Part shown: positions 29,254-37,651 of the stretch, one piece after another
Numbering within the stretch: position 1 is the stretch's first letter
Layout of the letters: the number at the start of each line of letters is the position of its first letter
Source of the DNA: Halomonas alimentaria
Lineage (GTDB): Bacteria; Pseudomonadota; Gammaproteobacteria; Pseudomonadales; Halomonadaceae
DNA length: 64,000 bases
NCBI RefSeq assembly: GCF_009902005.1
Contig: NZ_WUTT01000001.1
Coordinates: 1,950,227 to 2,014,226 of the forward strand
Reading direction: 5' to 3'
Position numbers and translations under genes: made by a program
The notes under the pieces: generated by a model
The model's database searches: none
Told to the model about the DNA's origin: nothing
Seen by the model: the letters and a program-made list of their open reading frames with translations, nothing else

Positions 29254-29283
29254 CAGCGGGGGCGCCATTCGGCGCCCCCGCTG
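29254..29283. terminator. bidirectional terminator hairpin
   Basis: Near-perfect 13-bp stem: AGCGGGGGCGCC (29255-29266), loop ATTC, GGCGCCCCCGCT (29271-29282), with a flanking C:G pair. It lies between the convergent thioesterase and TRAP binding-protein genes, and TGTGTGTT follows on the plus strand. Confidence 0.8.
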
Positions 29284-29322
29284 TGTGTTACCTGACCGGC
29301 CCGGTCGCGATGAACGACTCGC

Positions 29323-30411
29323 TCAGGCACCGACCGCCTCGCGAGCCTTGAGGTAGGCGAACTCGCCGGCGTCGTTGGAGGGCCGCACCAGCTTCTGGAA
29401 GGCGACGTAGGAGTCATGGACCTTCTTCGAGTCCGCATCGTTCTCGACCTGCTCGGCGATCACCTCCTGGGAGGCCTCATAGAGCGCCTTCATCACATCC
29501 TCGGGGAAGCTGCGCAGCTCGACACCATGCTCGTCGACCAGGGTCTCCAGGGCCTGGGCGTTGCGGAAGGTGAACTCGCTGATCATCGCCAGGTTGGACG
29601 CCCGGGCCGCCTCGGTCACCACCGCCTTGAGGTCGTCCGGCAGGGCGTTCCAGGCATCCAGGTTGACCGTCCCTTCGAGGATCGCACTGGGCTCGTTCCA
29701 GGCCGAGGTGTAGTAGTAGTCGGCCACCTGGTGCAGGCCGAAGGCCAGGTCGTTGTAGGGGCTGACCCAGTCGGCGGCATCCAGTACCCCGGTCTGCATG
29801 GAGGTGAAGATCTCCGAGCCCGGCATATTGACGGTGGTGACGCCGATACGGTTCATGGCCTCGCCGGCCAGGCCGGGCAGGCGCAGCTTGATCCCCTGCA
29901 GGTCCTCGAGGGAGTTGATCTCCTTCTTGAACCAGCCACCGGGCTGGGTGGTGGTGTTACCCACCGGGAAGGGCTTGAGGTTGTGCTTGGCATAGACCTC
30001 GTCCCACAGCTCCTGGCCGCCACCGTGATAGAGCCAGGCGTTGGTCTCCTGGGTGTTCATGCCGAAGGGCACGGCGGTGAAGAACTGCGCCGCCGCCACC
30101 TTGCCGCGCCAGTAGTAGGCAGCGGAGTGGCCCATCTCGGCGGTGCCGGCAGATACGGCATCGAACACCTCCAGCGGCGGCACCAGCTCACCGGCACCGT
30201 GCACGCGAATACGCATGCGTCCGCCGGATAGCGTCTCGATACGCTTGGCGAATTCACTGGCACCGGTACCCAGGGCCGGGAAATTCTTGGGCCAGGAGGT
30301 GACCATGTTCCAGGTGATGGTCTCCTGGGCCTTGGCGGTAGAGACGAAGGGAGCGGCGGCGACACCGGCGGCGCCGGCGCCTAGCGTCTTGATAAAGTTG
30401 CGACGTTGCAT
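29323..30411 (-). CDS. TRAP transporter substrate-binding protein, TakP-like
   Basis: Periplasmic DctP-family protein, 362 residues. Twin-arginine signal MQRRNFIKTLGAGAAGVAAAPF with cleavage after AKAQ. Residues WRGKVAAAQFF..VPFGM..QETNAWLYHGGGQELWDEVYAKHNL and GNTTTQPGGWF follow TakP of Rhodobacter, which binds 2-oxo acids such as pyruvate, with Na+. Conserved arginine is in GIKLRLPGLAGEAM. No TRAP membrane subunits are adjacent, so it must work with a permease encoded elsewhere. The Tat signal suggests folding with a cofactor or ion before export. Confidence 0.88.
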   Translation of the reverse strand: MQRRNFIKTLGAGAAGVAAAPFVSTAKAQETITWNMVTSWPKNFPALGTGASEFAKRIETLSGGRMRIRVHGAGELVPPLEVFDAVSAGTAEMGHSAAYYWRGKVAAAQFFTAVPFGMNTQETNAWLYHGGGQELWDEVYAKHNLKPFPVGNTTTQPGGWFKKEINSLEDLQGIKLRLPGLAGEAMNRIGVTTVNMPGSEIFTSMQTGVLDAADWVSPYNDLAFGLHQVADYYYTSAWNEPSAILEGTVNLDAWNALPDDLKAVVTEAARASNLAMISEFTFRNAQALETLVDEHGVELRSFPEDVMKALYEASQEVIAEQVENDADSKKVHDSYVAFQKLVRPSNDAGEFAYLKAREAVGA

Positions 30412-30446
30412 GCAGGCATGACTCCGTGCGGATTATTGTGCGAGCG

Positions 30447-30463
30447 CCACGCCTGTCGCGTGG
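30447..30463. promoter_or_regulatory. inverted repeat upstream of TRAP binding-protein gene
   Basis: CCACGC (30447-30452), 5-base spacer, GCGTGG (30458-30463), 36 bases upstream of the minus-strand start codon at 30411. It could be an operator or a leader hairpin. Otherwise the 169 bases up to the IS element show nothing I recognise. Confidence 0.3.
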
Positions 30464-30572
30464 CAGTGTCCGCCAGGCAGTATGCTCCAGGTCTGAACAG
30501 ACTCACAAGCCGCGGGCCTGTCGTGAACGTCAACGGAAAATCATGCCGCCCGAACAGTCGCAGCATGATCAG

Positions 30573-31971
30573 TTCGGCAGGAGTTATAGTCAAATCTGGT
30601 GGATGGCAGTCAGGCGGCAGTCTTGTCTGACTGATCGATTACTTGCTCTCCATCCTGAAACCGAACGTTGTTCACGACCAGTTCCAGCTTCCTGAACCCC
30701 TTGATGCGCTTCCAGCGCTTCTCGGCGCTCTGGAGCAGCTTGAAGACCATCGCCAGGGTCGTCGCCCGGGAGCCGCAGTTCTTGCTGCGCTTGGTCCGCA
30801 GGCGGACCGTGGCGAAGGTCGACTCGATCGGGTTGGTGGTGCGGATATGCACCCAATGCTCTGCCGGGTAGTCGTAGAACGCCAGCAGCTCGTCCCGATC
30901 CTTGGCCAGGCACGCCATCGCTTTGGGATACTTGGCCTCGAAGCGTTTCACCGTGCGATCAAAGGCCTTGTGTGCCTCATCGCGGGTCTCGGCCATCCAG
31001 ATGTCATGGAGATCGACCTTGACCTTGGGCTGCACCGACTTTGGCAGCTTGTTCAGTACGTTGGCGGTCTTGTGGACCCAGCAGCGCTGATGATCGGTCG
31101 CCGGATAAATCTTGCTCAGCGCTGCCCAGAAGCCCATGGCACCGTCGCCGACCGCTAGCTTGGGAGCCGTGCTCAGGCCGCGCTCTCTCAGGCCCGTCAG
31201 CAGCGTCTCCCAGCTGTCCGCCGACTCGCGGAAGCCGTCCTCGACGGCCACCAGCTCCTTGCGGCCCTGCTCGGTGACGCCGATGATCACCAGCAGGCAC
31301 AGGCGGTCATCCATGCGCACCTTGCTGTAGATTCCATCGGCCCACCAGTAGACGTAGCGCCGACCGTTCAGGTCCCGCTTCCGCTACTCGGCATGCTCGG
31401 CCTCCCACTGCTTCTTGAGCCGCGACACCGTGTTGGCCGACAGCCCCTTGGCCTGATCGCCCAACAGCGCCGCCAGGGCCTCCTGGTAGTCGCCGGTGGA
31501 GATCCCCTTGAGGTAGAGCCAGGAGATCAGCTCCTCGATGCTGCTGGCCCGCTTCAGGTAGGGCGGCAGCAGGCTGCTGTTGAAACGAGCGCCACCGCCG
31601 CTGCGGTCACGCACCTTGGGCACCTGCACGCTGACATCCCCGATCCCGGTCTGCACCGTGCGCTCGGGCAGGTAGCCGTTGCGGACCACGGCCTGACGTC
31701 CATCGTCGAGCCGCTGATCGGCATACTGCGCAAGAAAGGTAGCCAGTTCGGCCTCAACAGCCTTGGCGATCAGGTCACGGGCACCTTGGCGCAGCAACTC
31801 GTGAAGCGGGTCAGCGACCTGGGGTTCTGGTTGTGAAAGAGCCCGGAGGGTAGAATCGGTCATGGCGTATCCACTCGTGTTGGTTGAGATCTTGGTCGTG
31901 ATCAATCAACAGGATACGCCACCCTTCCTACTTCCTCCCATACACCAGACCTGAGCTTAACTCTTCGGCAG
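30573..31971 (-). mobile_element. IS256-family insertion sequence with 8-bp target duplication
   Basis: Element 30581-31963 (1383 bp) carries one transposase gene on the minus strand. Imperfect terminal inverted repeats are at 30581-30607 and 31937-31963; both start GAGTTA when read inward and share TCTGGTG and ATGG, 20 of 27 positions. The flanks carry identical TTCGGCAG at 30573-30580 and 31964-31971, an 8-bp target duplication as IS256 elements make. It sits just beyond the terminator of the tor operon. Confidence 0.9.
30610..31905 (-). pseudogene. IS256-family transposase interrupted by an amber codon
   Basis: A 431-codon reading frame, intact in phase, is broken by TAG at 31384-31386 (minus strand), after QWEAEHAE. 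One base change from TGG (Trp) would explain it, since ..EHAEWRKRDLNGRRYVYWWADG is the usual family wording. The N-terminal part 31384-31905 (173 residues) keeps the DNA-binding region; the downstream part has all DDE residues: Asp in YWWADGIY, Asp in AVGDGAMGFW, Glu in TTNPIESTF. The split places the helix-turn-helix region and the catalytic core in separate peptides, so the copy is probably inactive unless the stop is read through. Confidence 0.9.
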
Positions 31972-32008
31972 AGCCCCTCTCACAAGGCAATCTCACAATA
32001 ATATACCT

Positions 32009-32035
32009 AAAAAAATGGGCCACGTTAGCGGCCCA
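32009..32035 (-). terminator. intrinsic terminator of the tor operon
   Basis: On the minus strand TGGGCC (32035-32030) and GGCCCA (32021-32016) form a stem with an 8-base loop, followed by seven T residues (complement of 32009-32015). It is 24 bases after the torA-like stop codon. Confidence 0.85.
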
Positions 32036-32059
32036 TTCAGTCCCGGTAAATACCATTCC

Positions 32060-34576
32060 TCAGCTGGCCTCGCTAGAACCACTCCTGATTTCAGGTTGCG
32101 AGAAGACCAGCACCTCGGGCAGGTCGCCCTCGAACTTCTCGACGTCCCCTACGCCGGTCTGCCCACAATTGGCCTGGGACAGCTTGGATGTGGCAATCCC
32201 CGGTGTGAGGTTGTTGACGTCACCGTAACAACACAGGCTGCCGATCTCGCGGGGATTGAGGGGATCGAACCAACCGCCTTCCGACACCCGCACCACCCCC
32301 GGCATGACGTCTTCGGTCACCACCGCACCGGCGAGAATCTGTCCGCGATCGTTGAAGACCCGCACCACATCGCCATCCTTGATATTCCGAGCCTTCGCAT
32401 CGTGTGGATTCATCCAGCAGGGTTCACGATTCTGCACCGCGTAGGTCTTGCGGAACTCCGTGCCACAGAGCTGCGAATGCAGCCGGCCGCGGGGGTGATT
32501 GCTGGCGATGCTCAGTGGGTACTGGGTGTCGGGCCCGTCGAGGCGCTCGATGGGCTCCAGCCAGGTCGGATGCGGCGGGCAGTCATCGTAACCGTACCCG
32601 GCGATCGCTCGCGAATAGATCTCGAACTTGCCGGTGGCGGTACCCAGTGCGCCGAGAATCGGATCCTCGCGGAAGGACGCATGGCGAACGAAGTACTTTT
32701 TTTCGTCCTCCAGCGGGAACGCAAGGGGCTTGTTGGATTCCCAGAATACATCGAAGACCGGCATTTCCATACCCTTGGCCCGAGCCTCGATCTTGGCAGA
32801 TTCGTAAAACCCACGAATCCAATCCATTTCCGAGCGACCTTCGGTGAACTCCCGACCCTTGCCCAGCTTGTCCGCAATGGCGGCGAAGATGTCGAAATCA
32901 TCCCGCGCTTCGAATTGAGGCTCGACGACTTGCCGCATTGCCACTATATGAGAGAGTGCATAGTCACCGACCTGCTCGATATCATTGCGCTCGTAGGAAG
33001 TGGTACACGGCAGCACGATATCGGCATGGCGAGCAGTGGCCGTCCACTGAAAATCGTTGACGATGAAAGTATCAAGCTCCCGCCAGGCCCTGAGCATCTC
33101 GTTGCGATCCTGGTGGTGAGCAAAGGGGTTGCCCCCCGCCCAATAGGCGAGCTTGATCAGCGGCAACTCGATCTCGCTGCCATTGAACTGCATGGTCTTA
33201 CCGGGGTTCAACAGCGTTTCGACAAAACGCGCGACCGGGATCATGACATCACTGCCGGACTCATCGACTGACCCGCCGCTACCACCGCCAGCCCCATCGC
33301 CGATCGCCTTGAGAATAGGGCTATTGTGGGTCGGCGCACCGCCGGAAGAGTAATGATAGCTCAAGCCATAGCCGCCGCCGGGCAGGCCTATTTGGCCCAG
33401 CATGCAGGCCAGTGTGACCAGCATCCAGGTGGACTGCTCGCCGTGATGCTGACGCTGCATGGAGTAGCCGAGCGCCAGCATGGTGCGACTGCTGGCAAAA
33501 CGCCGGGCAAGATCGCGGATGGTATCCGCGTCGATACCACAAATTTCCGCCGCCCACTCCGCATCCTTGGGCTGGCCATCGGACTCGCCGGTCAAGTAGG
33601 GCTTGAACTCCTCGAAGCCGCTGGTGTAGCGATCAAGAAATTCCTGATCGTGCAGATCTTCGCTCAGCAGCGTATGGGCGATACCCAGCATCAGAGGAAC
33701 ATCGGTCTGGGGCTTGGGCGCGATCCACTCACCGTCGAGATAGTCGCAGGTCAGGGTCTTGAGCGGGTCGATGGAAATGGCCTTCACGCCGGCTTCCTTG
33801 AGCATCTCGATGCCAGGGAAGGCGCCATGATCCGCCACCTGCCAGGAGATCTGTGAGTTGTTGTGGGGGTCGCAGCCCCAAAACACCATCAGGTCCGTAT
33901 GTTCGGCTAGCACCGGGTAGGTAGTGCACTGCTCATAGACTTCTATCGAGCCGGTAACGTAAGGCAGAATGACCTGGGCCGCCCCGGTCGAATAGTCCCC
34001 GATGCTGGAAGTGAAGCCACCGGTCAGGTTCAACATGCGGCGTAGCAGCGTTTTACAGTTATGCAGCTTGCCGGGGCTCTTCCAGCCATAGGAGCCGCCA
34101 TAGACCGCTTGCTGCCCATGCTGCTCGCGTACTCGGGTGATTTCATTGGCTACTAGCTCGATAGCCTTGTCCCAGGAGACCCGCACGAAATCGCCGTCAC
34201 CACGGCCGTCAGGATCGGCTCCCGGCCCCTGCTCAAGCCAGGCGCGACGCACCATCGGATAACGGATACGCGAAGCGGAGTAGATCGAATCACGAACTCC
34301 CTGAAGCATGGGTGTAGGCTGGGGATCATCCCCCCAGGGTTTGAATTCGACAGCGCGACCATCCTCGACGACGCCCTTGAACACTCCCCAGTGACAACCG
34401 GAAATGACTTCCTTTGTTGCCTCCTGGGCAAGCGCCCCCTTGCTCAGGAACGAAAGTGAAAATGGCATGGCGCTTAAGGCTGCGGTGGCAGCCGAACCCT
34501 GCAGGAAGCGTCGCCGCCCCGGGGAAGCAACGTCCGCATTGGATACAACGCGCAACTCATCAGTTTTCTTGCTCAT
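32060..34576 (-). CDS. torA: TorA-type trimethylamine N-oxide reductase, molybdopterin enzyme
   Basis: Periplasmic molybdoenzyme of 838 residues in the DMSO/TMAO reductase family. Twin-arginine signal GRRRFLQGSAATAALS, cleavage near ALA-QEA (residue 50). No N-terminal Fe-S cysteine motif. The Mo-ligand serine is Ser196 in IGDYSTGAAQVILP. Blocks SWDKAIELVANEI, PQTDVPLMLGIAHTL, MLGQIGLPGGGYGLSYHY, CYGDVNNLTPGIATSKLSQA are close to E. coli TorA. It would reduce TMAO (or related N- or S-oxides) to TMA using electrons from the cytochrome at 35256-36926. Its start overlaps the TorD stop (ATGA). Base composition is lower in G+C than neighbouring genes. Confidence 0.88.
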   Translation of the reverse strand: MSKKTDELRVVSNADVASPGRRRFLQGSAATAALSAMPFSLSFLSKGALAQEATKEVISGCHWGVFKGVVEDGRAVEFKPWGDDPQPTPMLQGVRDSIYSASRIRYPMVRRAWLEQGPGADPDGRGDGDFVRVSWDKAIELVANEITRVREQHGQQAVYGGSYGWKSPGKLHNCKTLLRRMLNLTGGFTSSIGDYSTGAAQVILPYVTGSIEVYEQCTTYPVLAEHTDLMVFWGCDPHNNSQISWQVADHGAFPGIEMLKEAGVKAISIDPLKTLTCDYLDGEWIAPKPQTDVPLMLGIAHTLLSEDLHDQEFLDRYTSGFEEFKPYLTGESDGQPKDAEWAAEICGIDADTIRDLARRFASSRTMLALGYSMQRQHHGEQSTWMLVTLACMLGQIGLPGGGYGLSYHYSSGGAPTHNSPILKAIGDGAGGGSGGSVDESGSDVMIPVARFVETLLNPGKTMQFNGSEIELPLIKLAYWAGGNPFAHHQDRNEMLRAWRELDTFIVNDFQWTATARHADIVLPCTTSYERNDIEQVGDYALSHIVAMRQVVEPQFEARDDFDIFAAIADKLGKGREFTEGRSEMDWIRGFYESAKIEARAKGMEMPVFDVFWESNKPLAFPLEDEKKYFVRHASFREDPILGALGTATGKFEIYSRAIAGYGYDDCPPHPTWLEPIERLDGPDTQYPLSIASNHPRGRLHSQLCGTEFRKTYAVQNREPCWMNPHDAKARNIKDGDVVRVFNDRGQILAGAVVTEDVMPGVVRVSEGGWFDPLNPREIGSLCCYGDVNNLTPGIATSKLSQANCGQTGVGDVEKFEGDLPEVLVFSQPEIRSGSSEAS

Positions 34577-35259
34577 GCAAATGCTCCTTCACGTTGTTCG
34601 TTAACGGACGCCGTGGCATGTTGTACACTCACCAGTGCGGTAGGCGCTTTATCAATGGAGGCGAGCAACAGGTCGCCTGCGGCAGCGTAAAAGCCATCCG
34701 GGTCTTGTCGGCTCAATGCTTCATTAAATGCTGGCACCCAGTTTTGCAGACGGCGCACCAGGTCCGCCGCGACCGTGTCCCGGTCGTCACGAAGCGCTGC
34801 CGCCAAGGCCGCCAGCTCAATGGCAAGATGATCCGGCGGCTCACAGCAGTCATTGCTGACATGAAGATCGAGCGCGCGCAGCACTGCCTTCATCTCGACG
34901 ACGGATTCGCCGCCTAGCGTCGATCCGTTTTGCCCTTGCCAGGCGCTCTCGTAGGGCAGCACGGCACGATGCCGAAAGATGCCCTCGAACAGCGCCGTAT
35001 AACGGCGCTGCAGATGAACGGCCAGTTTTTCAGGATCGTCCTGATCGAGGATTCGGCAGAGAGCTTCCGCCGCTGCCGACACGTCCAGTTGTTCTCCCAT
35101 CCAGCTCAACACCTCTTGACCTGGCGTTGCGCTGGTCTGTACCACCTGTCCCGATGTCATCGGGGCCATGAAGATACCGCTCAACCATTCGGTGGCGACA
35201 ATCAGCGCGCTGGAATCCGGGCCGGCAATGCGGCCTTCGACGATAGCGTCGCGACTCAT
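34573..35259 (-). CDS. torD: TorD/DmsD-family molybdoenzyme chaperone
   Basis: All-helical chaperone of 228 residues that binds the apo-reductase and its Tat signal, guiding cofactor insertion before export. Family features are the long helical bundle, YTALFEGIFRHRAVLPYESAW, HVSNDCCEPPDHLAIELAALAAAL with the conserved PDH motif, and WVPAFNEAL. It overlaps both flanking genes by 4 bases (ATGA), so the three proteins are made in a coupled manner. Position between cytochrome and enzyme matches the torCAD type operon in another order. Confidence 0.85.
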   Translation of the reverse strand: MSRDAIVEGRIAGPDSSALIVATEWLSGIFMAPMTSGQVVQTSATPGQEVLSWMGEQLDVSAAAEALCRILDQDDPEKLAVHLQRRYTALFEGIFRHRAVLPYESAWQGQNGSTLGGESVVEMKAVLRALDLHVSNDCCEPPDHLAIELAALAAALRDDRDTVAADLVRRLQNWVPAFNEALSRQDPDGFYAAAGDLLLASIDKAPTALVSVQHATASVNEQREGAFA

Positions 35260-36926
35260 TGCGGCACCCCCTCGCTGGCATGCTCGACGACCATTTCGCC
35301 ACTCTCGGCTCCAAGGTCACTGGAATGGTTCTGCAGATAGGAAAGAATCAGCCGGTATTCATCATCGGTAAAGCTGGTGAAACGCCTCATGGACTTGAGC
35401 GTACCGATCCACTGGTTGGCAGTGAAGTGATCCTCTCCCGCCAGGCTATGACAAGATGAACAGCTTTCCTGATAGGCATTCTCGCTGAAGCTCCAGAGCA
35501 CCTCCTGATCCAGGTTGAGTTCGCTTGCATCGCTCCAGGCTTGCAGAGTGACCGGTCGCCAGACCTGATCCGTGTTGGGATCGACCTCCACTTCACCATG
35601 CTCGGTGGCGGCGACGGCATCATCACCGAGGGCGGCCATGATCACGCGCTGGCCGATTGCCTGATAGATAACCGACGGGGCATTTTCCGGTTGCCAGCCA
35701 GAAACCTCGAGTTGTAGCTTATCGCCCTGCTTGGCGAGCACCCTGGCTTCGGTACCACCGAGAAGCTTACCGTCCTCGCCCTCGGCCTCCTCCAGCTCGG
35801 CGGTTGTGTAGAGCGACTTGGTACCGGCGACAAAGACCGTATCACCTTCACCAATCTGTTGCGGGTCGCTGGTCGGCAGAGGGGGACGATTATCGACGGC
35901 GGTATCGAGCATCACCACCTCTTCGGTGAAGTTCGGTTCGGGCATACCCGGAGCGGGTGCTTCAACGGCCGGTATATTGTTGAGGTAGGTCGCCATGGCT
36001 TGCAGGTCTTCCCACGGCAGCTGTGAGGTGTTCTCGATGACCTCGGCCATATCTGCGCCCGACTCGCGACCGATCGGATTGACCCCGGTATGCAGGTAGT
36101 TAGCCATTGCCGCGGTAGACCAGAAGCCGATGCCGGTCTCGTCCGGCGTGATATTCGGAATATAGCCATGCCCTTCGGGATCCGGGCCGCCGGCGTAGCG
36201 TTTGCCGTCGGGAATATTCCCCATGAAGGTACGCGGCGAGTGACATTCCACACAGTGTGCAGGCCCCTCAACCAGGTAGCGGCCGCGCTCGAACTTGGCG
36301 TGATCAATGCCTTCGGGAAGGTCGGCAATGTCAGCTCCCATTTCTCCCGCACTCTTGCCATCCAGGAAGAAAAGCCGCCAGACACCGATGCCACGACGGA
36401 GATTGTAGGGAAATTTGAGCTCATGATCCGGCACGACCTTGCCGCTTTCCGGCAGCGTCATCATGTAGGCGTACAGGTCACGCACATCTTCCGGCTTTAT
36501 CCGCTGATAAGAGGTATAGGGGAACGCCGGATAGAGGTTTTTGCCATCAGGCAGAAGGCCACCGGGGCTGACGCCCTGGCGCACCGAGCGGTCGAACTCC
36601 TCGAGCGTCCAGTCGCCGATACCATGCTCCGGATCCGGCGAGATATTGGGCATGTGAAACTTGCCGAACTCGGTGTCTAGCACCTTGCCACCACCAAGTA
36701 GCTCATGACTGTCCTGTCCTGTGGTGGCATGGCAGGTAGCGCAGTCAGAAGCAATAAAGATGCGTTTACCGTTTGCGATATCCGCCGCACCGTCAGCACC
36801 GGCCGTCGGTGGAAGACTGTGAGTCAACGACCAGGTCCATGGCGAGGTTAGCACCAGGAAGCCGGCAGCGCCGACAGCGGCGACGGCGGCTACCGAGATG
36901 GAAATCTTCTTTCGTTTGCTTGGCAT
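35256..36926 (-). CDS. tri-haem cytochrome c with TorC C-terminal domain
   Basis: Membrane-anchored cytochrome of 556 residues with three haem sites: CATCH (62-66), CVECH (225-229), CSSCH (489-493). One N-terminal helix (about 8-30) anchors it to the inner membrane. Residues 45-160 and 210-320 are cytochrome c domains like those of alcohol/gluconate dehydrogenase subunits (MPNISPDPEHGIGDWT, LYPAFPYTSYQ, IPNITPDETGIGFWS). From about 355 the protein resembles the end of TorC/TorY: an SH3-like part (VSGWQ.....VIYQAIGQRV) and the haem domain HFTANQWIGTLKSMRRF. The NapC-type tetrahaem domain of TorC is absent. It probably feeds electrons to the TorA-type reductase. GGGAGC precedes the ATG. Confidence 0.85.
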   Translation of the reverse strand: MPSKRKKISISVAAVAAVGAAGFLVLTSPWTWSLTHSLPPTAGADGAADIANGKRIFIASDCATCHATTGQDSHELLGGGKVLDTEFGKFHMPNISPDPEHGIGDWTLEEFDRSVRQGVSPGGLLPDGKNLYPAFPYTSYQRIKPEDVRDLYAYMMTLPESGKVVPDHELKFPYNLRRGIGVWRLFFLDGKSAGEMGADIADLPEGIDHAKFERGRYLVEGPAHCVECHSPRTFMGNIPDGKRYAGGPDPEGHGYIPNITPDETGIGFWSTAAMANYLHTGVNPIGRESGADMAEVIENTSQLPWEDLQAMATYLNNIPAVEAPAPGMPEPNFTEEVVMLDTAVDNRPPLPTSDPQQIGEGDTVFVAGTKSLYTTAELEEAEGEDGKLLGGTEARVLAKQGDKLQLEVSGWQPENAPSVIYQAIGQRVIMAALGDDAVAATEHGEVEVDPNTDQVWRPVTLQAWSDASELNLDQEVLWSFSENAYQESCSSCHSLAGEDHFTANQWIGTLKSMRRFTSFTDDEYRLILSYLQNHSSDLGAESGEMVVEHASEGVPQ

Positions 36927-36984
36927 GGCTTGCTCCCGGTCGGTGCCGTAATAGGCGAATCATTACCTTCTTGTCACGACTCTA

Positions 36985-37038
36985 AGCCAATATCGTAGGG
37001 CAATAAACCTCCTGCCAGCATTGTTTGACCTATATCAA
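36985..37038 (-). promoter_or_regulatory. FNR/ANR box and promoter of the tor operon
   Basis: TTGACCTATATCAA at 37025-37038 matches the FNR/ANR consensus TTGATnnnnATCAA at 9 of 10 positions. Minus-strand -10 candidates downstream are TTTATT (37007-37002) and TACGAT (36997-36992), which place the box centre about 36 to 46 bases before the start point, near the -41.5 expected for class II activation. The leader to the cytochrome start is about 60-70 bases. Confidence 0.65.
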
Positions 37039-37651
37039 ACCTATATTTATGGAATTCAACTAACTTGTTTTTTCTTTCCCCCGTGGGCAGCATAGGCCTC
37101 AACATGGGAAATTTATCGTGTTGAGTAAACGTTGATTGCCCTCAAATGGGGACATTACTGCAATCCAGCTGAGGGAGTGAGTCACATGGCAGAGAGGAAG
37201 CGATGTCGCTGATATCGATCCAGCCCATGACGCTTTTCAGCAGCGGCGTACACAGCCGGTCTGGCCAGTGGGTGGATGGAAGGCGGGAACAAGCTAACTG
37301 TCGATCTGAGAGACTGGCCTCACCGACGACTCACTTCACGATTTAAGCCGTAGAATGCGGCGGCACTTTATCAACGATCAGGAGCAGCTGCTTTTCAAAC
37401 AGCTGCTCAAGCCATGATACATAGACCATTTGCATCCGATAGATGGTCTCCGACTCCTTGCCGACCTTTCCAGGGCGCACGATAGGCCTCGAGTTCGTGT
37501 GGCTCCAGTTGTCTGCAGATCAAGGCTAGCGAGACCAGGTGGGCTGCCCATGCAGGAAGAGGAGCGGGTCGCCGCTACCATGTTCGATATAGTGCATGCG
37601 CCCCCTGCACAGGTCCTCGGCCTCTCCCAGGGCTTCGCAAAACACCTAAAG
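37039..37651. other. gene-free AT-richer spacer between tor operon and uvrD
   Basis: About 610 bases without a credible gene. A 9-bp inverted repeat GAGCAGCTG (37382-37390)/CAGCTGCTC (37400-37408) is present without T-run. On the minus strand an open stretch ending at about 37343 reads RMQMVYVSWLEQLFEKQLL with no clear start and may be the tail of a decayed gene. Base composition is lower in G+C than the backbone. Confidence 0.5.

Noticed and set aside
31087..31320. Separate short transposase gene starting at 31320
   Set aside because: It is in phase with the upstream frame and begins only after the amber codon; it is the second half of one broken gene.
37382..37408. 9-bp inverted repeat as terminator or att site
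   Set aside because: No T-run and no matching second site or integrase gene nearby.
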